From positions 108,108,625-108,172,624 of the forward strand of contig CM060911.1 in NCBI GenBank assembly GCA_030737875.1: a DNA stretch of 64,000 nucleotides, in the 5' to 3' direction. The stretch is from Allium sativum. Its lineage: Eukaryota; Streptophyta; Magnoliopsida; Asparagales; Amaryllidaceae. The position numbers were made by a program, and so were the translations under genes. How positions within the stretch are numbered: position 1 is the first letter of the stretch; each line of letters begins with the position of its first letter. Below the pieces are notes generated by a model. That model did no database searches. It saw only the letters and a program-made list of their open reading frames with translations, and was not told the DNA's origin. Shown piece by piece: positions 10,235 to 20,215 of the stretch.

Positions 10235-10325
10235 ACTGGAAACGAGCTAAGATGGGTGGTTTCCTGGGTATTGGTCTGATGTTGGTTTCGGCCTTCGGGG
10301 TTAATACTTAGGGAATCGTTCTCTT
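10235..10325 (+). repeat. Dispersed ~90-bp module, copy 3 of 3 in A2
   Basis: Same module again. It sits where the intact LTR instead has sequence matching 1-50 of this window, so it replaced or displaced about 60 bp. Confidence 0.7.
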
Positions 10326-10599
10326 ACTAATTTGCGGTTGGAATCTGATTAAGAATCAAAAGATAAAATTTCACGTATCAAGCATTCTTTTGCTGTTATA
10401 AGGTAAAACCCTATCCTCCAGCTTGCGTTGCATTGTGTGATGGGACCTGGGTCTTATAACAGCTTCATTGTTCTTTATTTATCATTGCGCTATTGTTTTA
10501 TGCACTGGTATTCTTGGGAGGAAACCCGTTCCGTGTTATACGGCGTGGTCCCTTGATTTACCTAACTTTAAAATAAAGATTAATAACTGTTTTAGTTCT

Positions 10600-10655
10600 C
10601 ACACCAGTCCCATGACTGATCTGGAGTTTATTGTTTTAACCTAAACTCTGGGTGC
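10600..10655 (+). other. Conserved LTR double hairpin, copy A2
   Basis: CAGTC and GACTG around CCAT, then a ~12-bp stem between CTGGAGTTTA and TAAACTCTGGG, as in A1. Retained although the surrounding LTR is diverged and rearranged. Confidence 0.7.
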
Positions 10656-12527
10656 CCTTATTTTGACACGGGCAGTTTGTAGTTTTGGTTTTGCAGATTT
10701 ATATTCATAGGATCCTGGCTTACAGCTGGAACGATATCCGGAAAGCTCTGTATCCGTATATCTCTTCTAGTTGTGTTTCGTATTATTTCCGCTGCGATGT
10801 ATTTAAATGTAGTTTAAATCTCTAATATTTTCTGTGTAATATTTATTCTTACTCTGTATATTCTTGTATTCTGATGGAATTGTTGTAATAAGCAATGAAA
10901 TGTTCCTCTGTTTGTGTTATGATGTGGCTTGTTCTCAAAGCAATCCGTGCTTTCCTTACTAGGAAAGTTCGGGTCACTTCAAATAATTTGCACCCTATAT
11001 CATTAATTTGGGGTTTCATAATCTAAGTTAAACTACCGATATTATTATATTTTTGGGATCGTGGTACCTCGCTGGACATGACCGTATTCTTACTTCTATC
11101 TGTAGCTGTCGTAAATGAACGGAAATCTTTGTAACTGGTACCACATAAATCTCGAATAAATAAACCAGGATAATTTCATATAAAAATACACTGTACACTT
11201 CAACAGTGTCTTCTCTACGTTTTCAAAATCGTGGATGCCAGGTCTTTAAATAAAATAAAGAGAGAAAAAGGAACCGTGACTACCAATCTTCATTTCAGAA
11301 GCGTGCTCCCCAAACCACCCCACTGCCATACCTGCCAATCAAATGAATTTCGTGTGTGCCAAGCAACAGATGTCGTGATTCCCAAAACAACGCAAACTGT
11401 GCAAGTCAAGCTATTGAAAACGTGGGTGCCAATCTATTATAATCCGTGCATGGCAAGGTGTTTGAAACCGTGGGCATCAAGCCATCTATCTTCTTTAAAT
11501 AAGGTTCAATCTTCTTCTCATTTCAGTCTTCTCATTTCTGGTCCACACCCAAAACATAACGGAAGAAAATAAATCAATTACAAAATATTAAAATAAAAAA
11601 CTCAATAGAAATTCATGAAATAAAGCTCGTTGGAATCCTGGGAGTATGCTCTTCGACCCTGTTTACTTTTTGTGATGTTCGACGAAAATACCCGATGCTC
11701 GAAATGCTTCAGAGATCCTATTGCTGACCGACACTCAGAATAGTGATGACTAGGGATGCTGACAAGGTGCGTGCTTTAAGGATGTTGGCCACGGATTCAG
11801 AACATTGGGATGCTGAAGGGAAACTGAGGTTCTCGGCATGACAGGAAATGGGAGGTATATGGGTTTGGTGGAGTGGGGTGTGTGGGCGGTAGTCCCTTAT
11901 GGAGTTGCGGATGCATTTTGTTCAGCAGGGAGGTGGAGCTGTGCATATGTCTATTGAAAAGAAGAGGAGGTGGATGGGAACAATGCTGTGACGTTTTGAA
12001 GCCTGACAAGAGGAGAAGGCTCAGCAGTAGCATGGCGCGAGTATTGAGTGGAAGCATACTTGAGTACTGTTCCATGTCGGAAAGAATTTGTAAGTGGGGT
12101 TGAAGAGCTTTGAACCAGGGAAAGTTGCGAAGGGAAACAGTAGTGGAGAAAGTAAGTAGCAGATGGGTTGAAAGCATCAAAACAAAATAAAGTAACGCTG
12201 GCGTCAAAAAGATATGATCTGCGAAATGCTTCGGTGGAAGTGATGCATAGGACTGGGTTCCATGGTGAATGTATAACAGCAATATACAAAGAAGAATGAA
12301 GTAACAGGGATACGTAGGTTGAAACAGTTTTGATGGGGAAGAAGATATGCGGTAGTGGGCTGATTTTTGTTCAAATGGGCTTTGGGCTTTTGAATAAGAA
12401 AAGGAGAAAAATATATTAGAAGGATGGTCTGGGAAGCAAGACGGGAAGAACTACATGCGTTCAGGATGAAGTAGAGTAAATTTGAAAGAGAATTAACATG
12501 ACTGGTGCATTAAAGCATGTAAGTGTC

Positions 12528-12531
<4 letters not shown>

Positions 12532-12569
<38 letters not shown>
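12532..12569. repeat. (TA)n microsatellite
   Basis: About 19 uninterrupted TA units within the family D LTR. Families B and C have short TA runs at the comparable, putatively promoter-bearing part of their LTRs. Confidence 0.95.
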
Positions 12570-12570
<1 letters not shown>

Positions 12571-14150
12571 GGCCCAAATTTATTTAGATAATATAGGGTT
12601 AGCATTAAGTATATACATGGACCCCATATTGTTAGGCTTAAATATATATAACGTTTAGAAATGGGTTATAAAACATACTTTGCAAAAATATATAAAGCTT
12701 TTGGAATTGGATTGCAAGGTCTGTGAATTAAGCAACGTATTTAGGCAAATATAAATTGAATTAAAATATTATTAAATACTAATGGCCTTTTTAATCATTT
12801 AAAAATTTGTAAATGTTATAACCCATCGGTTTGTGATCAGAATTGGACGCGATCAGATTCGTTGGAACCATAATGACCGGATCTACATTGTGGAACTATT
12901 GTGGCAAATAACAAAGCTACTGGAATTTCGTGATAAAATCAAATGCTTGTTTGATCGTAAACGAAATAAAAGCAGATTCATCAACTACAAAACAAGGTGA
13001 GTAAACTCACTAACTCTGCTTCGTTTATATTTTTATATAAACGAATTTTAAATTTATTTTATACTGTGAAATGGTTGTTTGGTTGAAATGGTTGATAAAA
13101 TTGGTTGATATGATTACATCGTTGATCGATGATTAGTCCTGATATTTCATATTGATGTGAATAATATTATTGATGTTGGACAACATCTGTGGATGCTGGG
13201 AAACAGGTTGGAGGGACCCAACTGGGTTCCTCAACAGTTATATTATTGTTTACTGTGATAAATTATGTTGTGTTGAATTCCCTGACCCTAGAAATTTGGT
13301 ATTTTAATACCGTAAAATATTTTCGAATATAAAAGGGGGTTTGAAATATAAAAAGGGAAATTTAATTTCAAAGTAGAAAATTGAATTTTTGAATGGACTT
13401 GAAGGTAGGAACTTGTTTTAATAAATAAAACAAGAAGTTGATTATAAACATCTGTTATAAATTTAGGAAAATATTGTCATTGGATTAAATTGAATATATA
13501 TGGAAAGGGGGAAACTGGTCTTGAAACCAATAGTTGTAATTGGATTTGATCTTAGTGATTTAAAGGGGATTATAAATGAGATTATGAATATTTGAAGTTA
13601 AAAAGTGAGATTTTTATAAACATTTGTAAACAGAAGTATAAATTGAATTTGGGTTTAAAGGAATATTTATAAAGACAAAACCGAATGATTGTACATGAAA
13701 GGAATATATTTAGGATTAAAGTAAATGGTGGTTTAGAGTAAAGATTTTGCAAATAAAATATATATAATGGAAAATCAGATTTGAATACGAATCCACATTG
13801 GAATTTGAATGAGATAGGGAAATGGGGAATCAATTTAAAGGAAGACGATAAGTTTTATTTCAAAATGTGGAATATAAAATAAAGGATGATAATAAAATGA
13901 TTTAGAAAGCATGAATTCAAAAGGGAATTGGGAATTTGAATTAACGAGAAATGGTAGGTAAATTCCAGGGTTCGGAATATGATCGAATATAGATTATTCG
14001 AGAGAGAGTTATTGGAATTTGATTATATCGAATTTAGGAAAGTTGTTATTTCTACTTTCCGTTTTGAATCAAATTTAATTATTTAATTAATTACTTATTA
14101 ATTGAAATTAATAAGTACAAGTTATATTTTATCTACCAAATATTTGAAAA

Positions 14151-14400
14151 CAGCGATTATAATGTTACTGCTATAATAAATGTTTTGTAAATTTATACAG
14201 CGATTATAATGCTATTGTTATAGTAAATGTTTTGTAAATTCTAAACAACAATTTTTAACGATGCCGTTATAATGCGATCTTAACGCTATTGTTAAAATAA
14301 ATGTTCTATAATTCTAAACAGCGATAGTAACGTTGTTGTTAAAAAGCAATATTTTGTAAACTAAATATTTGGAAATAGTGATTATAACGCTACCGTTATA
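14151..14400 (+). repeat. ~47-bp tandem repeat array in family D LTR
   Basis: About five degenerate units with the theme CAGCGATTATAAYGYTAYTG, then TTATAAT and AATGTTTTGTAAAT. Within units, CGATTATAA and GTTATAATNG-type segments are partly self-complementary. Confidence 0.7.
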
Positions 14401-15452
14401 ATCAATATTTTTCTGTAAAGGAAGTGTGTTCTTAGATCGAATTCGAAAGTCGTGTAAGGGATGTTTTGGTTAAAGTTGAGAGCTTTGACTATTTCGAAGT
14501 TAAGAATGTCGTTCAGTTAAGGTCTGAGAGGTAATTATACCCCAACTTGATTGACTTCATGATTGATGGAGAAATGGTTAAGGTTCGATAGTGAAGATTG
14601 GTTAACATTCTGGTTAGTTAATAATTGGTTAATGTTTTTAGTTATAATAACGATGTTTATAACATCGCGTTAATTTATAAGAATTTGAAATGTTTTTCCT
14701 AATAAAATGAGAGATATTTCCTACGTATAGAAAATGAAATGAATTGGTCAATGAGGAATTAAGAAAGAGAATTTGGAAATATTTTCCAATATTAATGCGG
14801 AATATTTTCTGAATATAGAAAATAAGAAATCGCTAATATATCTATATATATAAATGTTTTCTAAATGGGGAAAAGAGATATTTCCTCGAATAAAGAAATT
14901 ACTTATTGGAAATGTTTTTCAAAGAATCGAAAGGGAAATCGAGTTTCAAAAGGATGTGAAAGATAGGGAACAGGAATTTGAAATAATAATATAATCAAGA
15001 ATTGATTTAAAGGGGCCCAGTGTTTGGTGCTTGATCGGTAGAATTTCCAATTGGAAATAGGACCGTTGATTGTATGGATGTTTCTTAGATAGTTAAATCA
15101 CCGACTATCAAGATTTTGATTGATTTTACACCTCCATATTCAATATAGAGAGACCGGGATCTGATTTAATATCTGAAAACCACTCCATTTGGCATAAGTG
15201 TTACGAATCAACTTATGTTGAAGAGATTATGAAGACGGAGGAAAATGCAAGGGCTGTTCTGTTAATTCAAACCTCAAGCCTCACAACCGGGGATTGACAA
15301 AAATCGCGCAGGCAGCATGGCTATGTGGGTCGCTCCCATTAGGATGTATAATCACCTATCTAGAGAAATTCAATTTGCTTCTTTAATCTATCGATGCTGT
15401 CCCTTTCGGGAAACGGTTGCTGATCCCAACAGTTGGTGATATACATTCGATA

Positions 15453-15542
15453 CACTCAAGCGAAATGAGTGTTCGGTCATGTGAGGGCTGAGTTGCAAGA
15501 CGTTTTTGTTGAACCCAGTGTATTTGTCTCTAGAGATACACT
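15453..15542 (+). other. Three-hairpin LTR module, family D
   Basis: CACTCA (15453-15458) pairs with TGAGTG (15466-15471). GAGTT and AACCC then flank a CAAGACGTTTTTG loop region with one mismatch. AGTGTAT (15517-15523) pairs with ATACACT (15536-15542). Homologous, in reverse orientation, to 43104-43193 (B) and 60367-60455 (C). Confidence 0.65.
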
Positions 15543-15822
15543 ATCGGCAGGTGGTCCCATACCTTGTCATGTTGGAAATCCAATCTCTAATAAGCGCCCT
15601 GCGGTTTTTGATTTTATATTATATATGGCACGTGAGATGCAGGCGTTTCGCTAGATTCTATTTATTTGATGTAGACATTATTATAATATCGTTGGATTTG
15701 ATATCAAAATATTTTTGGTTATCGTAAGATAAAAACCATCCATGTTTAGTGTGGATCGGTCTTATGATTATCTTTTCTTTCGAAAGGATTTTTTAAAAGT
15801 TAAACCAATGGTTGGAGTTTAC

Positions 15823-15886
15823 TCACACCAGTCCCATGACTGACCCAGAATTTATTTTGTTTGTTTTCCCTAAACTCTTGGGTGCC
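15823..15886 (+). other. Conserved LTR double hairpin, family D
   Basis: CCAGTCCCATGACTG forms hairpin 1. ACCCAGAATTTA pairs with TAAACTCTTGGGT (one bulged T, one mismatch) as hairpin 2, followed by GCCC and an ACGGGCAG segment as in family A. Confidence 0.65.
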
Positions 15887-16290
15887 CAAATTTGTACGGG
15901 CAGTCAAGTAGTTGGGATTTTTCAGATTCACTTGGAGGAGCTCGAAGCAGGGGGTTTCATCAATTAGCTATAGACTATCATAATTTCCGCTATGTATTGT
16001 GTTGTATCTGGAAACAGGTGTTTATAACTGTTCCATAGATAACTGTTGTGTTCTGATGATAGTATGCATATAAAGTTACTGATCTGTATTTCAAAGTTAT
16101 GTTATACAATATATTTTATTCGTTCCACTGTGAGTTTGTGATCTTCGTTTTCTTCTATTCTAATATTTCTTTCTTTCTATTTCTCATCCTCTAACTTCTT
16201 TCTAATAATGATTCGTATTTCTGTGCAATTTGGGTTGGACGTGTGGTGAAATTAGTCGACTCAAAGTGTACGGATTTGCGGGTCGTTTCA

Positions 16291-17980
16291 ATCATGGATG
16301 GTAGAATGATGATAGATAAAGGAGATGGTTGTGAAATAATTGCCAATTCAAAGATATTATAATAAATGTTCAACCATCATGAAAAACCAAACAGACTCTC
16401 CTCTTGTCTTGAAATATACTGTAGTCACGATTCATCACAATTTCAAATTCTAATAATAATTTTGATGAATTATAAATACCGTTCAATTTGGGCATTGATT
16501 TCAATTTATGAATGAATAATCAATAAATAATTTTAAAATTGAAAATTAAATACAAGAGGGATAATGAAGAGCTATTCAGGACTAGAGGGATTAAAAAAAT
16601 ATACAAAAATTCAGCACTTCTGATACCAATTGGTATCCGTATTAATGAGGATTTTAACAAGACATCGGGGACAAACCAGGATATCATGGACAAACAGAAA
16701 AATATACACAAAGCCCAAGCAGACAAAATTGACGATTTAAGCATATGGGAACCATCAAAACAGGCAGTTATTTGAAAACATTTTTCAAGAACAGTATCAG
16801 AGCATCACAGAAACCAAAATTACAGTAGACTTGTCAGGATGACGGTCACATAAGATGATTCATGAACCAAGATTAAAAATACCATTTATTTGAAATCATT
16901 TGAGGAATATGAAAAACTCTAGATTCAATGAATCGATCACACCAGATTATTAGTTTCAGATTCAAGATACGTGTGAGATTCAGTAAATCGATAATTTCAA
17001 ATGATTTATAACAAACATATATTCAAATAAAATAATCAAGAAATAATAGTGAATTTTAAAATCATATTTTCAATGAATTTTCAGAAATTATTTCTGACAA
17101 GCACAAGCGTAATTTCAGATCATTTGCATCAGGCTTGAGAGATATTCATGATCCAGAAAATTAGAAATAATTTATTTGAAATCACTTGAATCAATGTCAA
17201 GTTTTGGGATATAATGAATCAGTCACACAAGGTTGATAATTTCAAATTTAGGAGGTATGTGAGATTCAAAATATCAAGAATTTCAGAAGATTTCAAACAA
17301 ACAAATTTCAACCATAAAATGGCCATGAATAAAGATGAATTTCAAGATGTATTACTGAGATTCAAGAAAATTCAAAATATCCAAGCCAATCTGAAAATCA
17401 ATGAAATTATCACAATTGATAAATAGCAGTGTGCTGCAATGAGTATATTATTTCAAGCTTTTTTAGTTGAATTAGAAGAAACTCAGAACAACAGAGGTGT
17501 GTGAAATTTTATCAAATTTTCAGATCTTCAAAAATTTAGAATTCAAAACAAAAGTGTTCAAGATATGATAAGATTACATCAACATTGTTATGAATTCAGA
17601 AAATAAACTTCAAAACAGTTGCAGATATATACAAGTTTAGATTCAAGATCTAGAAAAGATTAAAACATCATATTTTCATTCAAGTGAAACAATTTTCTAG
17701 AAAATCAAGAGTTCTGCAACTGGAAGTTAAAGAAGCTCAAAGAAGAAAAATATAGCAGTGAAAAATCGAAAAAAAAAAACAGAAACAGGTAGAAGAAGAA
17801 TTAAATAAGAAAAATAAAATATTTACAAGGGTGAGTTCAGAGATCATACCTGATATCAGTGTAAAACAGAATCTCTGACTCAACGGGTTTAGCTAAGGAA
17901 CTGAAAGTGATTCAATGATATTAAGCGGTTTGAATTCAATTTCTGTTTCTGCACAGTAGTTCCTCAGCCTCCTCTGGTAC
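16291..17980. other. AT-rich non-coding stretch with degenerate repeats
   Basis: No gene is supported. A diverged repeat of period ~284 bp is visible: AATGAATCGATCACACCAG near 16928 and AATGAATCAGTCACACAAG near 17212, each followed by GTGTGAGATTCA-like or GTATGTGAGATTCA-like text. At 16622-16637 there is a perfect 16-bp palindrome, GATACCAATTGGTATC. The sequence CTTCTGATACCA (16617-16628) resembles the complement of an initiator-Met PBS and may mark another decayed minus-strand element. It may include the missing downstream part of the copia remnant. Confidence 0.5.
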
Positions 17981-19411
17981 CTAACTATTTAGGGGATCGA
18001 GCGGTTTAACAAAATTTGTGAGACCACTCACAGATGTATTTATATGTTTTGGTACCCAGACTTGTTTGTATAACGATCCATTCGAATTTACCTTTGTACC
18101 CTTTGGAACCCAAATCTGTTTGATTTTAACGAAGTTTGTTTTATTTCTTTTTGGGATCCAGGGTAGTTTAGATGGATTATTATAAAACGATTTCTCATTT
18201 TGATTTTGGTTCAAAATTCCTTTGAAATTTTCAGAGTTTGAATTTTCAAATCAATCTTTTCCAAAGAAGTTTGAAGGATTTCTAAAATCATTTGAATTTT
18301 TCTTTTCAAAATCATTGAGTTTCCCAAATCCAAGACCATGCTTATTTCCAATAGAAAATTGGTTTTTCAACAATATATTCAACGATTTTTCTCCAGTGGA
18401 AAATTTATTCAAAGTTGATTCTAATCGTTGAATTTGGGATTTAAGATCACTGTTTTTTCTTTGAATAAATCTGAACAACGATTTTCAGTGGTCTTACACT
18501 TTTCAAAAACAGTTTTTAAAACCAAATTTTCAGATTCAAGTAATTTAATTTTGGCTTGGGATTGCAAGATCTCAGATTCAAATCGTTTTTGTTTTTCAAA
18601 CTCAAATTTTCCATATTTCTTGATTTCTTTTTCAAAATCAATCTTTTTGTTCAAAAACGATTTTGTTCTCAGCTTTTCTTTCTCAGAAAATTCAAGTTTG
18701 AAAATTTTAACCATCTTGGAATTTTCCAATTCTTTTTGCAAAAAATTATTTTTACATTTTAGTCCAATCTCATTTTCTTTTAAAAAATGAAATTTCCTTT
18801 TCACGCTTTTGAATATTGTCTTTCTGATGAACTGAATTATTTTCCAAAATTAAACAATTTTTGCAATCCAAATTTTCATAATTCTTTGCATTTTTGAGTC
18901 TTAATTCCAAATCATCAAATTTGCATTGTAACTCAGATTTTTCAGATTTTAGAAGTTTATTTTTCCGTTGGAGACGATTGACAATTCTAGTTAAATCATT
19001 ACACTGAGAAACCAATTCTTCATATGAAATGTCTTCATCGTCTGAATCATCATCAATAGCTCCAATTAAGCACATATCTGAATCTAAGTTAGCAACTGAG
19101 GGTTTTGAACAGCTGTCAGATCTTCCATACTTCGTATTGAGAGTATCCCAGATTTCCTGTGCAGATAAACAATGACAGATAAGATTAAACTGTTCAGTAC
19201 TAAGATAATCAAATATAATTTTCATAGCACGAGCATTGAAAGTAATATCTACACTATCAAACCCATTGATAACAACATCCCAACATTTAATATTAACAGA
19301 TTTTAAATAAAATTCCATTTTGGATTTCCACTTTAAAAAATCTGTTCCATCGAAAATAGTTGGAGATGAACTGGGCTGACTCTCTATCGGTTGACAACTA
19401 GGATGACCCAT
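17981..19411 (-). pseudogene. Ty1/copia (SIRE-type) gag remnant with internal deletion and frameshifts
   Basis: The minus-strand frame from the ATG at 19411 begins with a copia Gag N-terminus: IFDGTDFLKWKSKMEFYLKS, later LICHCLSAQEIWDTLNTKYG. This matches the UBN2/DUF4219-type Gag family. After LNTKYG the sequence jumps to DMCLIGAIDDDSDDE..SYEELV, normally found after the zinc knuckle, so the rest of the Gag core and the CCHC knuckle are gone. A coiled-coil segment follows. The frame shifts near 18780 in an A/T run (next open part 18804-18421), returns at 18478-18251, hits a stop, and resumes at 18214-17981 with KQIWVPKG and KQVWVPKH, which normally precede the protease. No protease, integrase or RT follows. 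Gag would have formed the virus-like particle. This copy is dead. Confidence 0.8.
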
Positions 19412-19431
19412 GACTCTAGAGTTAATGAAAT

Positions 19432-19448
19432 AATCTGCTCTGATATCA
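19432..19448 (-). other. Primer-binding site of the copia remnant
   Basis: The minus strand reads TGATATCAGAGCAGATT, two bases after the LTR end. It matches the initiator-Met PBS TGGTATCAGAGC with one G-to-A change. It lies just upstream of the gag start. Confidence 0.7.
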
Positions 19449-19450
19449 CT

Positions 19451-20215
19451 TGTTGGATCTAGAATAACCCTAGAGGGGGTTGAGTAGGGTTTTTCACAGT
19501 TTTTCGCTGAGTTGAAAATCTGACAGAATATTAAATAATAAACAGATCACATAGTACAACAGAAATAAAAAGCAGAAAGGAAATAACACACAGAGATACC
19601 TAGCTTCGGCAAAATCCTGCCTACTGCTGCATTCCTAAGGTTTCTACTAGGAGTTAATAACTGATCCTGCTTACAGACACTGTAAACTCGCACTCCCTTC
19701 TCCTGTACTAACCCTACGCTCAAAACCCTAGACTGACCGATATACCCTCGATCAGGTTTTCCCGTATCACAAACCCGTAACACGTAACCCTAGATTTTAC
19801 GGACCAAGAAACAGATCGACAATTTTCAAAACAAAAATAAAGCAATACAACAACAAAGCAAAATCCCTTTGAAACTAGACTTAAAACACTTTCTCCCCTT
19901 TGTAATAAACTTGGCTTAACCAAGAGTAAAGTAGGTCGGCTATTTGTTTTTGCTTCTCTTTCACTTAAAAATGGCGGCAGAGAAAAAGAACTGTAAAATA
20001 GGGTTTCTTCTTGATTCCTTCAAATCGCGATGTCTTCAATGTTGATGGAATTTATTCAGTGATGTTCTTGAATCGTTGAATGCTTTCAGTGCTTCGATTT
20101 GAGAAATTGTTGAAGACCGAGACTCAAAAATGAACTTGTGAGTATTCTCTAAATTTTGTTATTTGATTATTCTCCTTTTTAATTGCTAAGTAGTTTGGAT
20201 TTCTATATATATATT
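19451..20215 (-). mobile_element. LTR of the copia remnant (upper limit uncertain)
   Basis: On the plus strand it opens TGTTGGATCTAGAATAACCC and continues AGAGGGGGTTGA, a start typical of SIRE/Tork-type copia LTRs read from this side. On the minus strand it therefore ends CCAACA next to the PBS. A minus-strand TATATATATA run at about 20201-20213, followed by a plausible leader, suggests that the promoter is near 20200 and that U3 continues beyond. I could not find the other terminus. Confidence 0.55.

Larger units (their letters stand above)
7951..10975 (+). mobile_element. Family A LTR fragment (copy A2), interrupted on its left by the Tat element
   Basis: It is the reverse complement of roughly 23115-25500 of the complete family A LTR, with more divergence, internal gains and some loss. 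It includes the GC-rich block (9750-10080), the conserved double hairpin (10600-10655), and a terminal part ending near GTTCGGGTCACTTC where the intact LTR ends GCGGGTCTTTACA. Family D LTR begins without any gap. No coding sequence. The frame that is open in the intact LTR (minus strand 24253-23972) is broken here by an indel. Confidence 0.85.
10976..16290 (+). mobile_element. Family D LTR (B/C-related), solo or orphan, missing ~240 bp at its start
   Basis: Colinear similarity to the complement of the family B left LTR starts at TTTGCACCC (10989), where B is already ~240 bp inside its LTR. It continues through TACCGATATTATTATATTTT (11035-11054), the region upstream of AAGGTGAGTAAACTCACTAA (12994-13013), and the GTCTGAGAGGTAA segment (14521-14533). 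The end resembles family C and B (AATTTGGGTTGGAC, then CGGGTCGTTTCA at 16290). No PBS follows 16290, so this is not a 5' LTR. It contains a TA microsatellite, a 47-bp repeat array, the three-hairpin module and the double hairpin. Open frames (11231-11572, and minus 12282-11797) show no recognisable domain and are read as LTR sequence. Confidence 0.75.

Noticed and set aside
11797..12282. 161-residue minus-strand frame in family D LTR
   Set aside because: The homologous stretch of family B (about 46840-47060 on the other strand) is too divergent in frame. Part of the LTR and probably leader DNA.
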